NCBI GenBank assembly: GCA_026260175.1
Contig: JAKCWW010007743.1
Location: 1 to 28,252 of the forward strand
From: Reticulitermes lucifugus
Lineage: Eukaryota > Arthropoda > Insecta > Blattodea > Rhinotermitidae
Direction: 5' to 3'
Length of the DNA: 28,252 bases
Under the pieces are notes generated by a model, which was given only the letters and a program-made list of their open reading frames with translations, ran no database searches and was not told where the DNA came from. Both the position numbers and the translations under genes were made by a program. Below, piece by piece: positions 17,314-28,252 of the stretch (position 1 is the first letter of the stretch; every line of letters starts with the position of its first letter).

Positions 17314-19087
17314 GAGACAGGTATTGGTTTACCTAATTCCAGCTTCTTTTTTATGCTACCAACACTGAGGTCAGATCTTACATATAACTGCAATTTCATT
17401 GCAGTACTTTTAAATGTAACTTAAATTTGTCTTCTCTCCTCTCTTGGACTGCTGTCATTTCCATTACGAACTTCCAATGAATAATGGATGAATGACTGGA
17501 TTTATAAACATGTAAAACTCATCAGATGTGAGAACAAACTATTTCCGTTGTTAGTGTTCCTACATAGGAATTGTCAGAATGGTTTGAAAACTGTCGCACT
17601 GCTGTAACCAAAGAAAGTGAAGGGAATGTATTAGGAAGTGACACAGGTGACCGAGGAGTCATCAAGCGAGGAAATCACAGCTAGATTACATGCGTAATAT
17701 ACCTAGATGATGATAATGATTACGGTACTACCTTCCTATGTCAATTTCAAGAAATTAACTGACTTTTGTGGTGTGAAAAATATGAGTGACATTTTAATTT
17801 GTTGAACAGCTGCTGTACATTCTTTGGGGAATGGATTTTGGAAGTTGAAATGAATCGTAACATATTGGTTAGGATACCTGGCCAAGTCTGTTTGAGCCCT
17901 AAGGACTTACTAGTAGATGTGACATGCCTCTGGCAGACCCGTGATTTAGGAGTGCACTGGCAATGAGGATAACGATGATTGGGAGTGACAGGCATTAGAT
18001 TCTGCCTGTGTGGGCGATTTTGACTGGCAAAGTGAGACCAAGAACACTACATTTCATTGACTGTGCAGAACCAAGTTTTGAGGTCATTAAATTTATTTTT
18101 TTATGCTGTATTATAAGTTTTTGGGAAAGTTACACAAAAAATATGGTATTTAATTTGTGCAGCAAAAGGTTCCTGTACCAACGTCACAACCAAAACAGGA
18201 CATTGTTTTGAAACTTGTAACATCACCAGTTAAGGTTTTTAAAGTTCCAGTATATTGGATTTGATAGACTGATGTAACAAACTCCAAAGCATGTGCCTGC
18301 TAAGAACTTGGATATAAACAGGACGTATGTGGATTCTTTTATTCAAATGTGAAATAATGTGAGAGACTATAGGGGATGCCTGGATTACCTGTAGTTTAAG
18401 ATACAACATTCAGTTGCAGTGATATGCATGTGTAATTTTATAGCTAGTATTTTTAAAATGACATAATGTTTTCACCGATTGTTATAAGAAAGACTGTAAA
18501 AAATGAATGTTGATTTCGTAAAAATGTAAATGCTCTTTGAGCCCTGCTGTTAGTATTCCAGGCATATACCAGGTCAGAACTGCATTGTGAGTTAATGCAG
18601 AGAGTCCTGCACCTTGTCTGTGCACAAGTGACGAGTAAAGCGGAATACGTCTGCGCACTTCATATATATATATATATATATTTTTTTTTTTTCTTTCCCC
18701 CGTCTTATCAGATGAGTGAGTATGCTTATGTGCAGTAGTAGTACATTTTGCATCACACTGTAGGAAGTGTATTCAAATACAGCACCAGATAAAATGGTGG
18801 CTAAAATTCCAGTTAATCATTCAACATAATTGCCAATTTTTGCAGTATATCATAGTTTGGAATATCAATATAAACACACACATTCGCTATATTTAACGCA
18901 GAGCCCAACATTTTTTTGTCATCGGTTCTTGAATAAGTATTTTGGACTGTACAGGTTTTGATTAAGAGAGAACTATATTAATTCTTATCTTTGTCTGGGT
19001 GATATTAACAAATTTGGTATTATGATTGTAGAGACACTTCATTTTTGCTGCACGATTTTAGGTTCTCATGACAGCATTAAAGGTTAA
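17314..19087. other. Long spacer without recognised genes
   Basis: No exon or transposase block is recognised. A TA microsatellite followed by a T run lies at 18661-18693. Confidence 0.5.
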
Positions 19088-19455
19088 AAGTCTTCTGGGA
19101 TGTGGTGCTGTGTCACTGAGCAAGTAGTTCCTGTTGTTTTGAAGGAATGTAGTGCTTTCTTCCTCAGTGCCTAGCAGTCCAAGTTTCAGGGCCAACTTAC
19201 ACATTGTCTCCTTCGACTGACCATCATATATAATCCTCACTGCACCTTCACCTTATATGTGTCGTAACCATTTACCAATCCCACCTCTTACACCAAGACC
19301 CTATTCACAACCTCTCCTATTGACTCATCACCCACCCTGTCCTTTCTGTATGCACATTGTTGCTCTTCTTGGACTGCTAGGCCCTCAAGAAAAAGGCACC
19401 ATGTTCCTTCAAAACAGGAAATACACAAATACATATCTCAGAATGCTTGAATCTT
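19088..19455. repeat. Palindromic repeat, family P1, with a longer spacer
   Basis: The left arm (19088-19185) contains AGTCTTCTGGGATGTGGTGC...GTTTTGAAGGAATGTAGTGC and GCCTAGCAGTCCAAG. The right arm (19358-19455) is its inverse, with CTTGGACTGCTAGGC and GCACCATGTTCCTTCAAAAC. A spacer of about 170 bp separates them. Confidence 0.7.
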
Positions 19456-19875
19456 CATATTTTGTTATTTGTACTTTGGACAAGTCAGCTCTAGAACAAG
19501 CTGGGACTTTTTGTTGATCCGTGAAGGAGTGTCTGTAGTAGAAACTTCATCTGAAAATGCCCGACCGGTCAGTTATTTCTGCTTAGAAATTTTCTGGATT
19601 TCCTTAATGAGGTCAGTCACATGTTGCTGTAGGATGTTGCCATTACAGTTTCAGTTCATAATTTTGATCACAGTTCTAATAAGGTTGAATGCCAAAATGG
19701 ACTTAAAATGTGGTAGAAGGTACAAGTATTTGTATAATATCAGCCAGTGGGAATTTTGGACTATATATATATATATAATGAAGTATTAACAGGGCATATA
19801 TAAAATAGTGTCACTTGTAAATGAATAAATAATCATTTGCTGTGATTTCTGACACAGATTTTGGAAGGATGGGAG
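19456..19875. other. Spacer
   Basis: Nothing recognised apart from a short TA microsatellite near 19762-19778. Confidence 0.5.
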
Positions 19876-20046
19876 TTTTTTTTTTTTTTTTTTACACAGT
19901 TTCCACTTGAACGCTGGACAATCGACAATATCCAGTAATCAGTCTCAGTCTGTGTACATATCTGGTGTGATCATTGAAATGTCATTGCGAGTGTTTGACA
20001 CAGGTCCTGAATATTAGTACCACCATTAGCATGCACATCCTTCATA
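19876..20046 (-). pseudogene. Mariner-like transposase relic, C-terminal part (beyond the nested MITE)
   Basis: Minus-strand reading gives YMKDVHANGGTNIQDLCQTL and then, in another frame, ITPDMYTD. These resemble the K--VY-----------LR-RI and ITP-ML----- end of DD34D/E transposases. The string YMKDV would directly follow the FFLRN at 20605 if the 20049-20600 insertion is skipped. It ends in a run of A on the minus strand (T run at 19876-19893). Confidence 0.6.
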
Positions 20047-20048
20047 TA

Positions 20049-20600
20049 CAGATTGTGCCAAAAACACCTGATGGTTTTTGAAATGAAAAAATATTAAGGC
20101 AAAGTGGAAGCATTTTATTAACACTAGCAGGTATATTCCATGCCCATGAGAATTCATCTGGATTATTACTGTTTGAATATGACTTTGTAGGTGACCATGT
20201 CATTCAATACATTCCTGCAGTTGCGATGGAAAGGGCATGACAATATGACATCTCATACCTGCTCCACATTGTCAGGTGTACGAGCCGAACGTGGACGTCG
20301 TCGTGGTTTACTGTCCTTCACTGATCCTTCTTGACGCCATTTTGATACCCACATTAGCAGAGCATTGCGGCTTGGAGCATCACTGCTTTGAAACTGCTGT
20401 CAGAAACCACTCTGTGTAGCTGTAACAGACTCTGTTTTGATAAACAGTTCCACTGCCGCAGTGCAGTGTTGCACTGACCAGCACTCCATCAAGTAACTCC
20501 AAACATCATTATACATGATGACGGTCGGTACAGAAGTGCCACCTAGCAGGAACGCTGGTTTTGAAATTTAAAAACTGTCAGGTGTTTTTGGCACACTCCG
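20049..20600 (-). mobile_element. 552-bp non-autonomous Tc1/mariner-like element with TA duplication
   Basis: The left end CAGATTGTGCCAAAAACACC and the reverse complement of the right end, CGGAGTGTGCCAAAAACACC, form terminal inverted repeats. TA borders both sides (20047-20048 and 20601-20602). Inside, the minus strand at 20253-20475 keeps a transposase N-terminus: AVELFIKTESVTATQSGF, stop, then DAPSRNALLMWVSKWRQEGS and RRRPRSARTPDNVEQV, stop. This is the HTH of Tc1/mariner-like transposases. The catalytic domain is missing, so it is an internally deleted derivative. Confidence 0.87.
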
Positions 20601-20602
20601 TA

Positions 20603-21407
20603 AGTTGCGCAAGAAGAAGTCGTGTGGGGAGTAAATCTGGGGAATGTGGGGGTCACATGATTGGCCTATCGGAACAAATTCGGCACCCAGGAAAATGTGT
20701 ATCAAAAGTCTCACTGGAATACAGTGTTTGTTTGCAGCTCCTGGAGCTCAGAGAGCACACATTTTCCCAACATATCCACATATGCATCTGCAATCAGTCT
20801 TTTCTACAAACAGAAAGGTTCAGTTATGTGGTCATGCATGATGTTACATAGTCTGTAATATGTTCTGCCACCATTGTGACTCTTCAGAACGACAGATCCT
20901 AACCTGTCACAACTTCTGACTCTTCAGAGCCACATATGCTAAAATGATGATTTATCAGCTCTGGTGGAGAAGTTGCTGCATCAGAACAAATAACCTTTAT
21001 GAAAATACTCTCCCTTCCTATACTGTATTCTGTCCAAAATGTGCACAAAATGATTTCCCTTCATTGGTTTGTGTCCTGTAAGGCATGAACAATTAGCACC
21101 TCTACATGCACAGTAAAAGATACTTGTGAAGCACACTATGGATGGTTGATGTGGAATCTGTAGTTCCCGTAATGCGCATTGAGTTGATTTCGGGGGGGGG
21201 GGCTGTGCTGAAAAGCTTCCCTTATTGTCTCAGCTTGGTCTTTGATATGGGTTGTTACTGGTCGTAATGCATGCTCGACACTGCTCATCTCCATGAACCA
21301 GTCATTCCGTTGATTAATGCCACATCTTGATGGCGCATCTCATCTCACATACAGTTTTCTCTGTGTAAACTAATCCACACAAAGTGCCTTCTCCTATGTA
21401 ATTGCCA
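20603..21407 (-). pseudogene. Mariner-like transposase relic (N-terminal and catalytic part)
   Basis: The minus strand starts MAIT at 21407, with early stops. In shifting frames it then gives QAETIREAFQHSP, STIHSVLHKYLLL (about 21120-21160), IKVICSDAATSP and HHFSICGSEES (about 20925-21005). Next come ETFDTHFPGC (about 20690) and SPHDFFLRN (about 20605-20630). These correspond in order to the HTH, the SDEATFH---VN-HN-R-WGSE block of the first Asp, the FPGRWIGRGG segment and SPDLTPLDFFLW. In SDAAT the usual Glu is replaced by Ala. Multiple frameshifts and stops make it dead. Confidence 0.78.
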
Positions 21408-24263
21408 TTTTGAAACAAATGATCAGCAGTGCCCACACAGGATGTTCAGCACCATCTGTTGCCAACAGGCAAAATCTCCCACGATACATCGCCTCCATTT
21501 GGTTAGTGTTACTGATTGATGTTAATACAGATTTTTCATTTTATGACAGTGTTTTATATATGTCCAATATAAATTTGGCATACTGCATACAAGAGAAAGG
21601 TGTATTTCTTACAAATTGCTTTAACAATTGCCATATGGTATTTATATATGTACACTGCAAGTCCTAGACAGTTTCAACAGAATATGGTTTTTTTTTTTTC
21701 AGTTATATTCACTGTAACATTTCTGCTTTTACTACAACTTGTCTAGCTCACACTGTTTCAATTGAAACATTGTTTTGTAGGCCAGACGAATATTTTAAAT
21801 ATGCAGTATTTTATATATGTAGGCCCATGGAGTATGCATATTTTCCTTGCCATAAACAATTAGCAGTTATAATATGAAGTGTTTAAGTGCTTGCTTTGAA
21901 TTGAATTGGACTGCAAGTTCAGGTATAATAAGAGAAGTGGTTTTGCAGTGGCACCAGATTAGTAGTATTGACTGTATCATCTGGTGAACTGTTTAAATGC
22001 AGTTACAGTTGGTTTTGAGACCTTGACCCCTGTTTCTGTTTTGTTATGTTATCCTGTATTTAAAACTCGATAAATACTGAATTTTCACCTTCAGCAGTTT
22101 AGTAGAATTTAAGTGAAATGCTGAGAGGAAGAAAAATGAAAAGGCTAAGATGTGTTTTGGATAACTATAATGGAAGAGAGTTTAGATTGGTAAGAATTGA
22201 CACACAAAAGGTACAGGCATTTTGTCCACACTGAAATTTCCCAGCAAATGAGACTCTTTAATATTCAGGGTCAGTTTCATAATGTGGACAGGTCATTGTA
22301 GGTGAAGAATTGTAATGTTGTTTGAATTGCCATAGACCATTGCTTTGTTAACGTTAACGTATGGAAACTGCTGCTGTCCAGCCATTTGTAGCAGCACACT
22401 AACATATGTAAACCCAGGGAATTGAAGACGTTAGATACATGCCAGGTGCTCAAAACTGCAATCTGAAACAAATATTCTCTTTCTTAAATACGGTAGTTCA
22501 GACATTCAATTAATGTGGGATGCAGGAGTAAATGTGTGAAGTGTTTAACTTTCTTACATTTTTAATATACAGGATGTTTCATGACTGTATCATAAAATGA
22601 AGAGGTGATTCCCAAAATCCCTTCACGCTTTTGGTGTGAAATGCATTAGGTTTCGTGCAGTGCACCCTCCGTTATATTACTACTGTGTCGCCCTTCTCGA
22701 AATACATCACCAGTAGCACGGAGTACCAAAAATATGATGCTCATGTGAAACAAAAACAACTCAGATAAAACAAACTTTATGTTATCTGCACTTTATCAGA
22801 TAAAACAGTTGCTGTAAGGGACAGTGCAACACTGCTGGAGCAATTGTTATAAGAAGATACAGTAGAGTCATCACTTTTATGTGGCTGTTATAGAGCATCT
22901 ATACTTTAAGCGACGCCAAATTTTCAATGCCGGTAATATCAAAACCAGCATTTGGAACATGATATGGATTTAGCTCCATTGTTACACATCGTCACAATCT
23001 CTGCAAGGTCTACCGTAATAATATTTTCCCTTATCCGTGGTATTTAAAGTATAAGTTTCTAAAAATGCTTACTCACTAAAGTTTTTGTACGCATATCTTG
23101 TTTCTTACTTCTATCGGAATTCAAACACCATCACACTCTCCTAGATTTCGCTATCCAAACCTATACTAAGCACCAATACCTCAAGTAATATTTTATTTAG
23201 TTGAATTCTGTAACCCTCTTTGGTATAAGCTGGCCAAAGCGTCAATGATACCTTCCGGGCCAAGCAGTCCCAAAAAGAGTTGACTGCTTGACCCCGTAAG
23301 TGGAGGTGTCAGAACCGTTCAGAATGTGGGTAACTGTTACCAACGTGCGTAATGTTCCAGAAGACATGAATCTTCAGTGGAGTTGTAATTTTCACCACCA
23401 TGAAAACTTCATACCTCATTAACAAACGGCGAAGTTTCCCTATTACATAATTGTCTCCATCGTCCACCTACTTCTACATTGTAGGTCCGTATTTGCTTCT
23501 TAGCACTTCTCATTCTTAAACATTCCCAGTATGTGTGTTTTCCATATGGAGTCTTTGCCATTAGAACAGCTGTGTGTGAGGTTCAGAAAATTGCATTACA
23601 CTCTGTTATGTAGTGAGAAGTGGTTACAAAAAATTCCATGGTGCCCTAAGCTTCCAGGAAGCTGTGTGCAATTGCGGATAGCATTAAGCTGGCTCAGTGG
23701 AAGGGAATATTTCAAGGTCCAGCTTCATGTTTCAGCAAATAAGTTACACAAAATCTTGTAGCCACTGAGGTGTATAAACCATTGTGATAAAATTGTCAAG
23801 TCCAAGTTTTCACAGCATGGCATGATTGCAGTTATGCTGTGTTGATCTGAACACATATAAAAGTGCTGTGTGGGACAGTACGTATCGTCATAGTAGGATT
23901 TGATTGGCTAAGAAGTTTGTCCATGTCCAAGAGTGATATAATCGGCAAGAAAATTGATGTCGTAATTCACATGCCACACTCCAAATCTCATATTTTGGAA
24001 GTGATTAACGTTTTATGTATTATTATGTTCAAATGTTTCTACATATACTGGTGCACATATTGCAGTTGTGAGGACCATTGGTATGGGTTTATTCCTCTGA
24101 GCAGTGCTGGTAAATGCAGTATATTTAATAAGATCAGTTAGTAGGCTTGATGTCTGCTCATTGAAAATATTTATGCCCCCCCTCCCCCCCCAATTCCCAT
24201 CAGTCTGTCAGTTATGATATGATGCAGCATAGAGTGTTACTGAAATTGTTTATATTTCAACAG
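21408..24263. other. Large spacer, few recognisable repeats
   Basis: Three weak signals occur here. ACAGGATGTTTCATGACTG at 22571 and ACAGTAGAGTCATCACTTTT at 22858 resemble single transposon ends, but no inverted partner was found for either. A half arm of family P1 lies at 23336-23372. ORFs at 21410-21667, 23531-23761 and 23863-24141 have no coding features that I recognise. Confidence 0.45.
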
Positions 24264-24316
24264 CTGAAATCATGGAGGAACACCACAAAACCAGTACAAA
24301 CCAGGCACTTAACTGA
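24264..24316 (+). other. Candidate terminal coding exon of the HTH gene
   Basis: After TTATATTTCAACAG, the sequence begins CTGAAATC. Joined to the single base left by exon D it reads A-EIMEEHHKTSTNQALN and stops at TGA 24314-24316. The phase fits and the peptide is hydrophilic like the rest of the tail. The downstream AT-rich, repeat-poor stretch would suit a 3' UTR, with AATAAA at 26301 and 26732. Two other acceptors fit the same phase: 11653 (gives AA then stop after a strong T tract) and 26029 (gives DLKCKVI then stop). A 13-kb last intron is required for this choice. Only RNA evidence can decide. Confidence 0.3.
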
Positions 24317-24528
24317 AACCACAATTCAGCAGTTATATTTTAATTTACATTGTTAATATCCATGGGTATACATTTTTTTAAACATAATCATATGTACAGA
24401 TCTGAATGAATGTGTTTTGATATGGGCAGACTATGCCAGTAATGAGAATGATTTTGAGTATAATGCTCTGTATATGAAAGTTACACATATTTATATTCCT
24501 TCACATCAAGGAAATATAGTATATGATG

Positions 24529-24589
24529 TGTGTATGTGTGTGTGTATGTGTATATATATATATATATATATGTACACACACATACATAT
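24529..24589. repeat. TG / TA / CA compound microsatellite
   Basis: (TG)n, then (TA)n, then (CA)n. Because the TG and CA parts are complementary, the tract as a whole can fold into a hairpin. Confidence 0.9.
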
Positions 24590-26245
24590 GTAGACTCTTG
24601 ATGTAATGTTCTTAATTGCAGTATAAAATTGTAGATGGGTTTTTAGGATATGAATACTGAAAATGGCAAAGCTCTTTTATTGTTAAAAAGGTGTAACCTT
24701 TCCTAACAGAATTATCTTTAAAAGCTGTCTGAAGATATGAAGGAAACATAATTATATTATACTAATACTATAAGACGCCTTGCAGAATGTAATTTTGTAT
24801 TATATCAGTGGATTGAGTGAGGGCATGAAAGAGCAGCTGTGTTATGCTCTGGTAATAAGGCTCTGCTGTACGCAGTGGTAAGCAGAACAAGATATATTCC
24901 ATTTACCTTTTAAGTTATTTTGATATTGTTTATAAACATGTTTACTGTTTCTTAACGTGTCATAGTACGGACAGCATTTCTGCATGTTCAGTATCTCTCA
25001 GTTTGTGGTGCCATCGTTGGCATGCTGTGAGGCACATTTCCTTCCACTATCACTAGAGACACATTTTAAATTTGTGTTATTTTCATTTAATAACCGTGAG
25101 TTATGTTTGTACTATTCTCTTTTCCTCATAAGGAAGTAAGGAATGTATTGCAGTACAGTATTTTCTTCATGTGTGGCGACTTCGTATGGAACTTGAAATA
25201 ATGAAAAACATGTAACCGATCTGAGTCTCTGAGATTTGAAGATTCCTGATACTGAGTATCAAGACAGGTCTTCATGAATGTTATACAGTTGTTGAGTAGA
25301 TAGGTACCAACATTTCAGTGGTACCTACTGTCTCCATCATCAGTGTGGAAGAGGTGTGACTGTTTTACCCTGAAGGTGGAGGCAGCAGGTACCTCTAGAA
25401 CATGGTACATATCTGCCAGCAACACAGCTTGATATCTCAGAAGATTAACCTGTATGCTGACACTTGGTTCACGGCATATGATGAGAAAGTGATACTTTGT
25501 GAAACGTATAAGTTGTGGTACTGCCCAGAAGTTCCTTTAAAATTTACCTTTTAGTGCTTTGCAACAACAGTTACATGATTCCACAGTTTTATAGCAAGAA
25601 GCACCTCAGCAATGAAGTATTTCTGTCATTCAGAACTGGATTATCAAAGTGTAATTTCAGTGTCATACATTAATTGCCACTTCAAATATACACTCATTAT
25701 CACAGTATGAAAATGTAACGTAATCTGGTTATCATTTGGACATTTTTCACAATGTTATATATTTCTGTAGTATGTGTGTTGATGATGATAGTATGCCATG
25801 CAACACGCCTAACACACTTCAAAGTGTAATTTAAGTAAAAGTAATTTTGGTGCATTTGGGAGGAGCCTTGCTGTAATAACTACACTGGTCATCCTGTGCT
25901 GTCAGAACGATGGTTAAACTGCTGTTTCAAACTGTTGACAGTTCTGAAGTCCTAGATTGTAACGTACATAATTGTTTCAGGGTATTGAGTTATTTTAAGA
26001 ATTAAATTTACTTTTTTTTTTTTTTCAGACTTAAAATGTAAAGTTATATGAATAGGTGTTTTCTGTGGAGGATGGCTGGGGATAATATTACAGAATTTTG
26101 GTACATTTGCTTTCTATTTCCTCAGTTACATTGATCCTTGTGAGGGGAATTGAATGCATCAGTATGCTCGAGTTATTACGTAATTATAATTCTGCTGTTA
26201 TAATTCACGAAGCAAATATCCAATAATTTTTCACTGTACTGATCA

Positions 26246-26274
26246 CATTATTATTATTATTATTATTATTATTT
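26246..26274. repeat. ATT microsatellite
   Basis: About nine consecutive ATT units. Confidence 0.95.
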
Positions 26275-26437
26275 AAGATATGACTAGAAATACCAAATAT
26301 AATAAATCATTCATTAAGTTATATTTTGTATACCGTAGGTTTAGGGTCACATATCATGTAATGGATGCGTAGACATTAGCAATGGGATAAATGCTTGCTT
26401 AAGTAATAGATTGGGGTTTTTTCAGTGTCTGTACGGT

Positions 26438-26544
26438 CAGTCCCATTAAAAAAACCTATGAAAGAATTTAACATGTCTGTGAAAACATAATTTAATGCAT
26501 GAGAGTGTTAGGTACTTCAGGTGAATTCTTTTTTATTGGGACTG
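26438..26544. mobile_element. 107-bp putative mini-MITE
   Basis: The left end CAGTCCCATTAAAAAAA and the reverse complement of the right end, CAGTCCCAATAAAAAAG, match closely. The CAGT start recalls pogo/Tigger ends, but there is no clear TA on both sides, so the assignment is tentative. Confidence 0.55.
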
Positions 26545-28152
26545 GTAGTATATATTGTTAATTTACAATTGTGCAGATGGTTTTTTTGTATTGAAGGAAA
26601 CCAAAACATTGAAGATGTGAGCCTCAAGAGCCTTTGATTTTATTTATGGGTTGCCTTTGTATTTAATATATTGTATATTTTATTCTGCAATGAATGGTGA
26701 GTAAATGAGGCATGGTGTAGACATATTTAATAATAAACATAAAAACAGCAACTGGTGTTCTAAGTTGGATGTTATGTTGCATTACTGTGGCTGCAGGTTC
26801 ACAGGCAAATCAGTTAATTATATAGAACGATAAGATGTCAGTTACTCTGTAGCAATTAAGAAATCTAAGATTTTTTCAGACAAATTTATACAAGCAAATG
26901 ATTGACTTCCAGCAGAGTTTATTAAAAAGTGAAACTACAAAATGATATAAAAATTGTTACAACATAACCTGAATATTTATGGAGTGATGGAAGTGTGTCA
27001 GATCATTCTGGAATACAGGAGTGATTTTCATGTGTTGGTTTATTTATTTACTTGTATATGGTTTTAACATGTGTACATTTCCTGAGCATTGCAAATGTTT
27101 GTGGAAACGTTTTCCCTCTCAATCTTCCTTAAAATCCTCAGAAATTGACAGAGAATGTAACAGTTTATCATTTCTACTGCTAGGTAGTTTTAGGGAAAGT
27201 GTGGCTGCTGTTTATATCTTCAGAAGTGTACTGAATATTTTATTCTGAAAACACTGCATTTGATAGCCACAAAATTGCCTCTGCGAGTCTTTCTTATTAA
27301 TGTAAGATGAATACGCACGTGACTTGGAACGTTTATCTGGAAGACCAGTTTTGCAGGACGAAAATGACCTGAACAGTTTTTTATGTTGCAGTGCTATACT
27401 TACAAGTCTGCTGGTGCCCGGCGACCTGGGCTGTCTAGGAACACCCATTTACATAGTTACCTTGGAAACCCCATGACCCGGCTAGAATGTCATTTGATAA
27501 TCACAACCCTCTCCTTACTGAGTTTTTTTATTTAGAATAAAGAAGAGGATATATGTATGTCTGTAGCACAGAAGTGGTTCAGAAAATATAATTGTTTTAT
27601 ATCAGCTTGTCAGCAAACTTGTATAATGTTAAGATATGGCCATCAACATGGAGGTGGTTAAATCAGTTTTGAAAGGACAGTAATTAAAGTATCTGGTAAT
27701 TTAATTTTCTAGAATTGAGGGGTTCATTCCAAAAACAACCCTTGTCAAAAAACACGATTTTTCAGATCAAAAAAACTTCCCAGCACGCTCAAATTTGTTG
27801 ATAATTCAAATATCTCGACAGAATATATATCTGAACAATATATAAAATTAAACAATAACAACAACAGAGTTTTTTCAAACCCCAGTTGGCATCAGTAACC
27901 TTTCAAAGTACTGTACTCACTGACAATGGTCGTTTTTGGTGGAAACGGGAATAGAAAAAGCAAAGAAAATATTAAATGCACATCAGAATGTAAGCTATTA
28001 ACATGTTTATTTAACACTTAAGGTAAAAAACAAAAAATATTTCAAAATTCAGGCAATAAAGTTGTCATGAAATTCATTTAAAACAGCTGCTCACTAAATG
28101 TAATCAAAAAAATGAAACTCCATGAAAAATGTTTTAAAATGAAAAAAAATTT

Positions 28153-28186
28153 AAGACTTTTTTTTTTTTGTAAAAAAAAAAAGTCG
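28153..28186. repeat. A/T hairpin
   Basis: GACTTTTTTTTTTT and AAAAAAAAAAAGTC are inverted with a spacer of only a few bases. It could form a perfect stem of about 14 bp. Its function is unknown and it may be a chance homopolymer expansion. Confidence 0.7.
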
Positions 28187-28252
28187 TCGTTTTAGATGAC
28201 AAATTCAAGCCATTATTTCGTCACTGTTCTTCTTCCCCACTACTATTATCAG

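Larger units (their letters stand above)
24317..28252. other. AT-rich, repeat-poor tail of the window
   Basis: This is compatible with a long 3' UTR or intergenic DNA if 24264-24316 is the last exon. It contains AATAAA at 26301 and 26732, a T tract plus CAG at 26011-26028, a TG/TA microsatellite, an ATT microsatellite, one mini-element and a terminal hairpin (listed separately). A P2-like CTGATGA box occurs on the minus strand near 25330. No exon is otherwise supported. Confidence 0.4.

Noticed and set aside
22571-22880. Element bounded by ACAGGATGTTTCATG and ACAGTAGAGTCATCAC
   Set aside because: The two ends are not inverted copies of each other and no partner for either was found.
1-28252. 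CRISPR array, bacterial operon or prophage
   Set aside because: No regularly spaced direct repeats with unique spacers and no dense prokaryotic coding; introns and animal transposons dominate.

Overview
This is eukaryotic, intron-rich, AT-leaning genomic DNA. It is almost certainly from an insect and probably a blattodean (cockroach or termite). The clues are GT-AG introns of several kilobases, many Tc1/mariner-superfamily relics, and tRNA-derived SINEs whose antisense translations (for example around 8985-9255 and 15771-15935) resemble sequences I remember as recurrent in cockroach and termite assemblies. That species guess rests on memory and was not searched. A 229-base run of N (13786-14014) marks an assembly gap.

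The only host gene I can support lies on the + strand. Four internal exons join in a single reading frame: 3991-4110, 4396-4456, 7736-7979 and 10624-11123. Together they encode 308 complete codons. The protein has an acidic, low-complexity lead-in, two consecutive pipsqueak-like helix-turn-helix modules (one per exon), and an acidic tail with a long Asp/Glu run. It looks like a DNA-binding nuclear regulator of the psq-type HTH group, which often carries an N-terminal BTB domain. The 5' exons lie before the window or were not recognised. The last exon is unresolved; the best of several phase-compatible candidates is 24264-24316, which would put a long AT-rich 3' UTR after it.

Most of the remaining sequence is intronic or flanking DNA filled with transposon remains. 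1-125 holds a DNA-transposon end; 245-505 a SINE; 785-960 a pogo/Tigger-like MITE; 1347-1490 a palindromic repeat; 1868-2440 a mariner transposase relic; 2592-2789 a palindromic repeat with a conserved hairpin motif. Intron 4457-7735 carries a repeat with a recurrent ORF (about 4880-5300) and a TTAA-flanked piggyBac-like MITE (5938-6091). Intron 7980-10623 carries a second mariner relic, a SINE and a palindromic repeat. From 11330 to 21407 come a truncated SINE, a Tigger-like fragment abutting a MITE at a shared TA, two more SINEs, three large inverted-repeat elements, a Tc1-like transposase apparently split by a non-LTR fragment, and a mariner-like transposase split by a 552-bp MITE. From about 21.4 kb to the end the sequence is AT-rich and has few recognisable repeats.

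The most interesting candidate for something undescribed is a dispersed motif: CTGATGA, one extra T, a short hairpin, then GAAAC. Its hairpin stems differ between copies by compensatory changes. It resembles the conserved core of a hammerhead ribozyme but has an additional nucleotide. The rest is ordinary, although the nested insertions are unusually legible.
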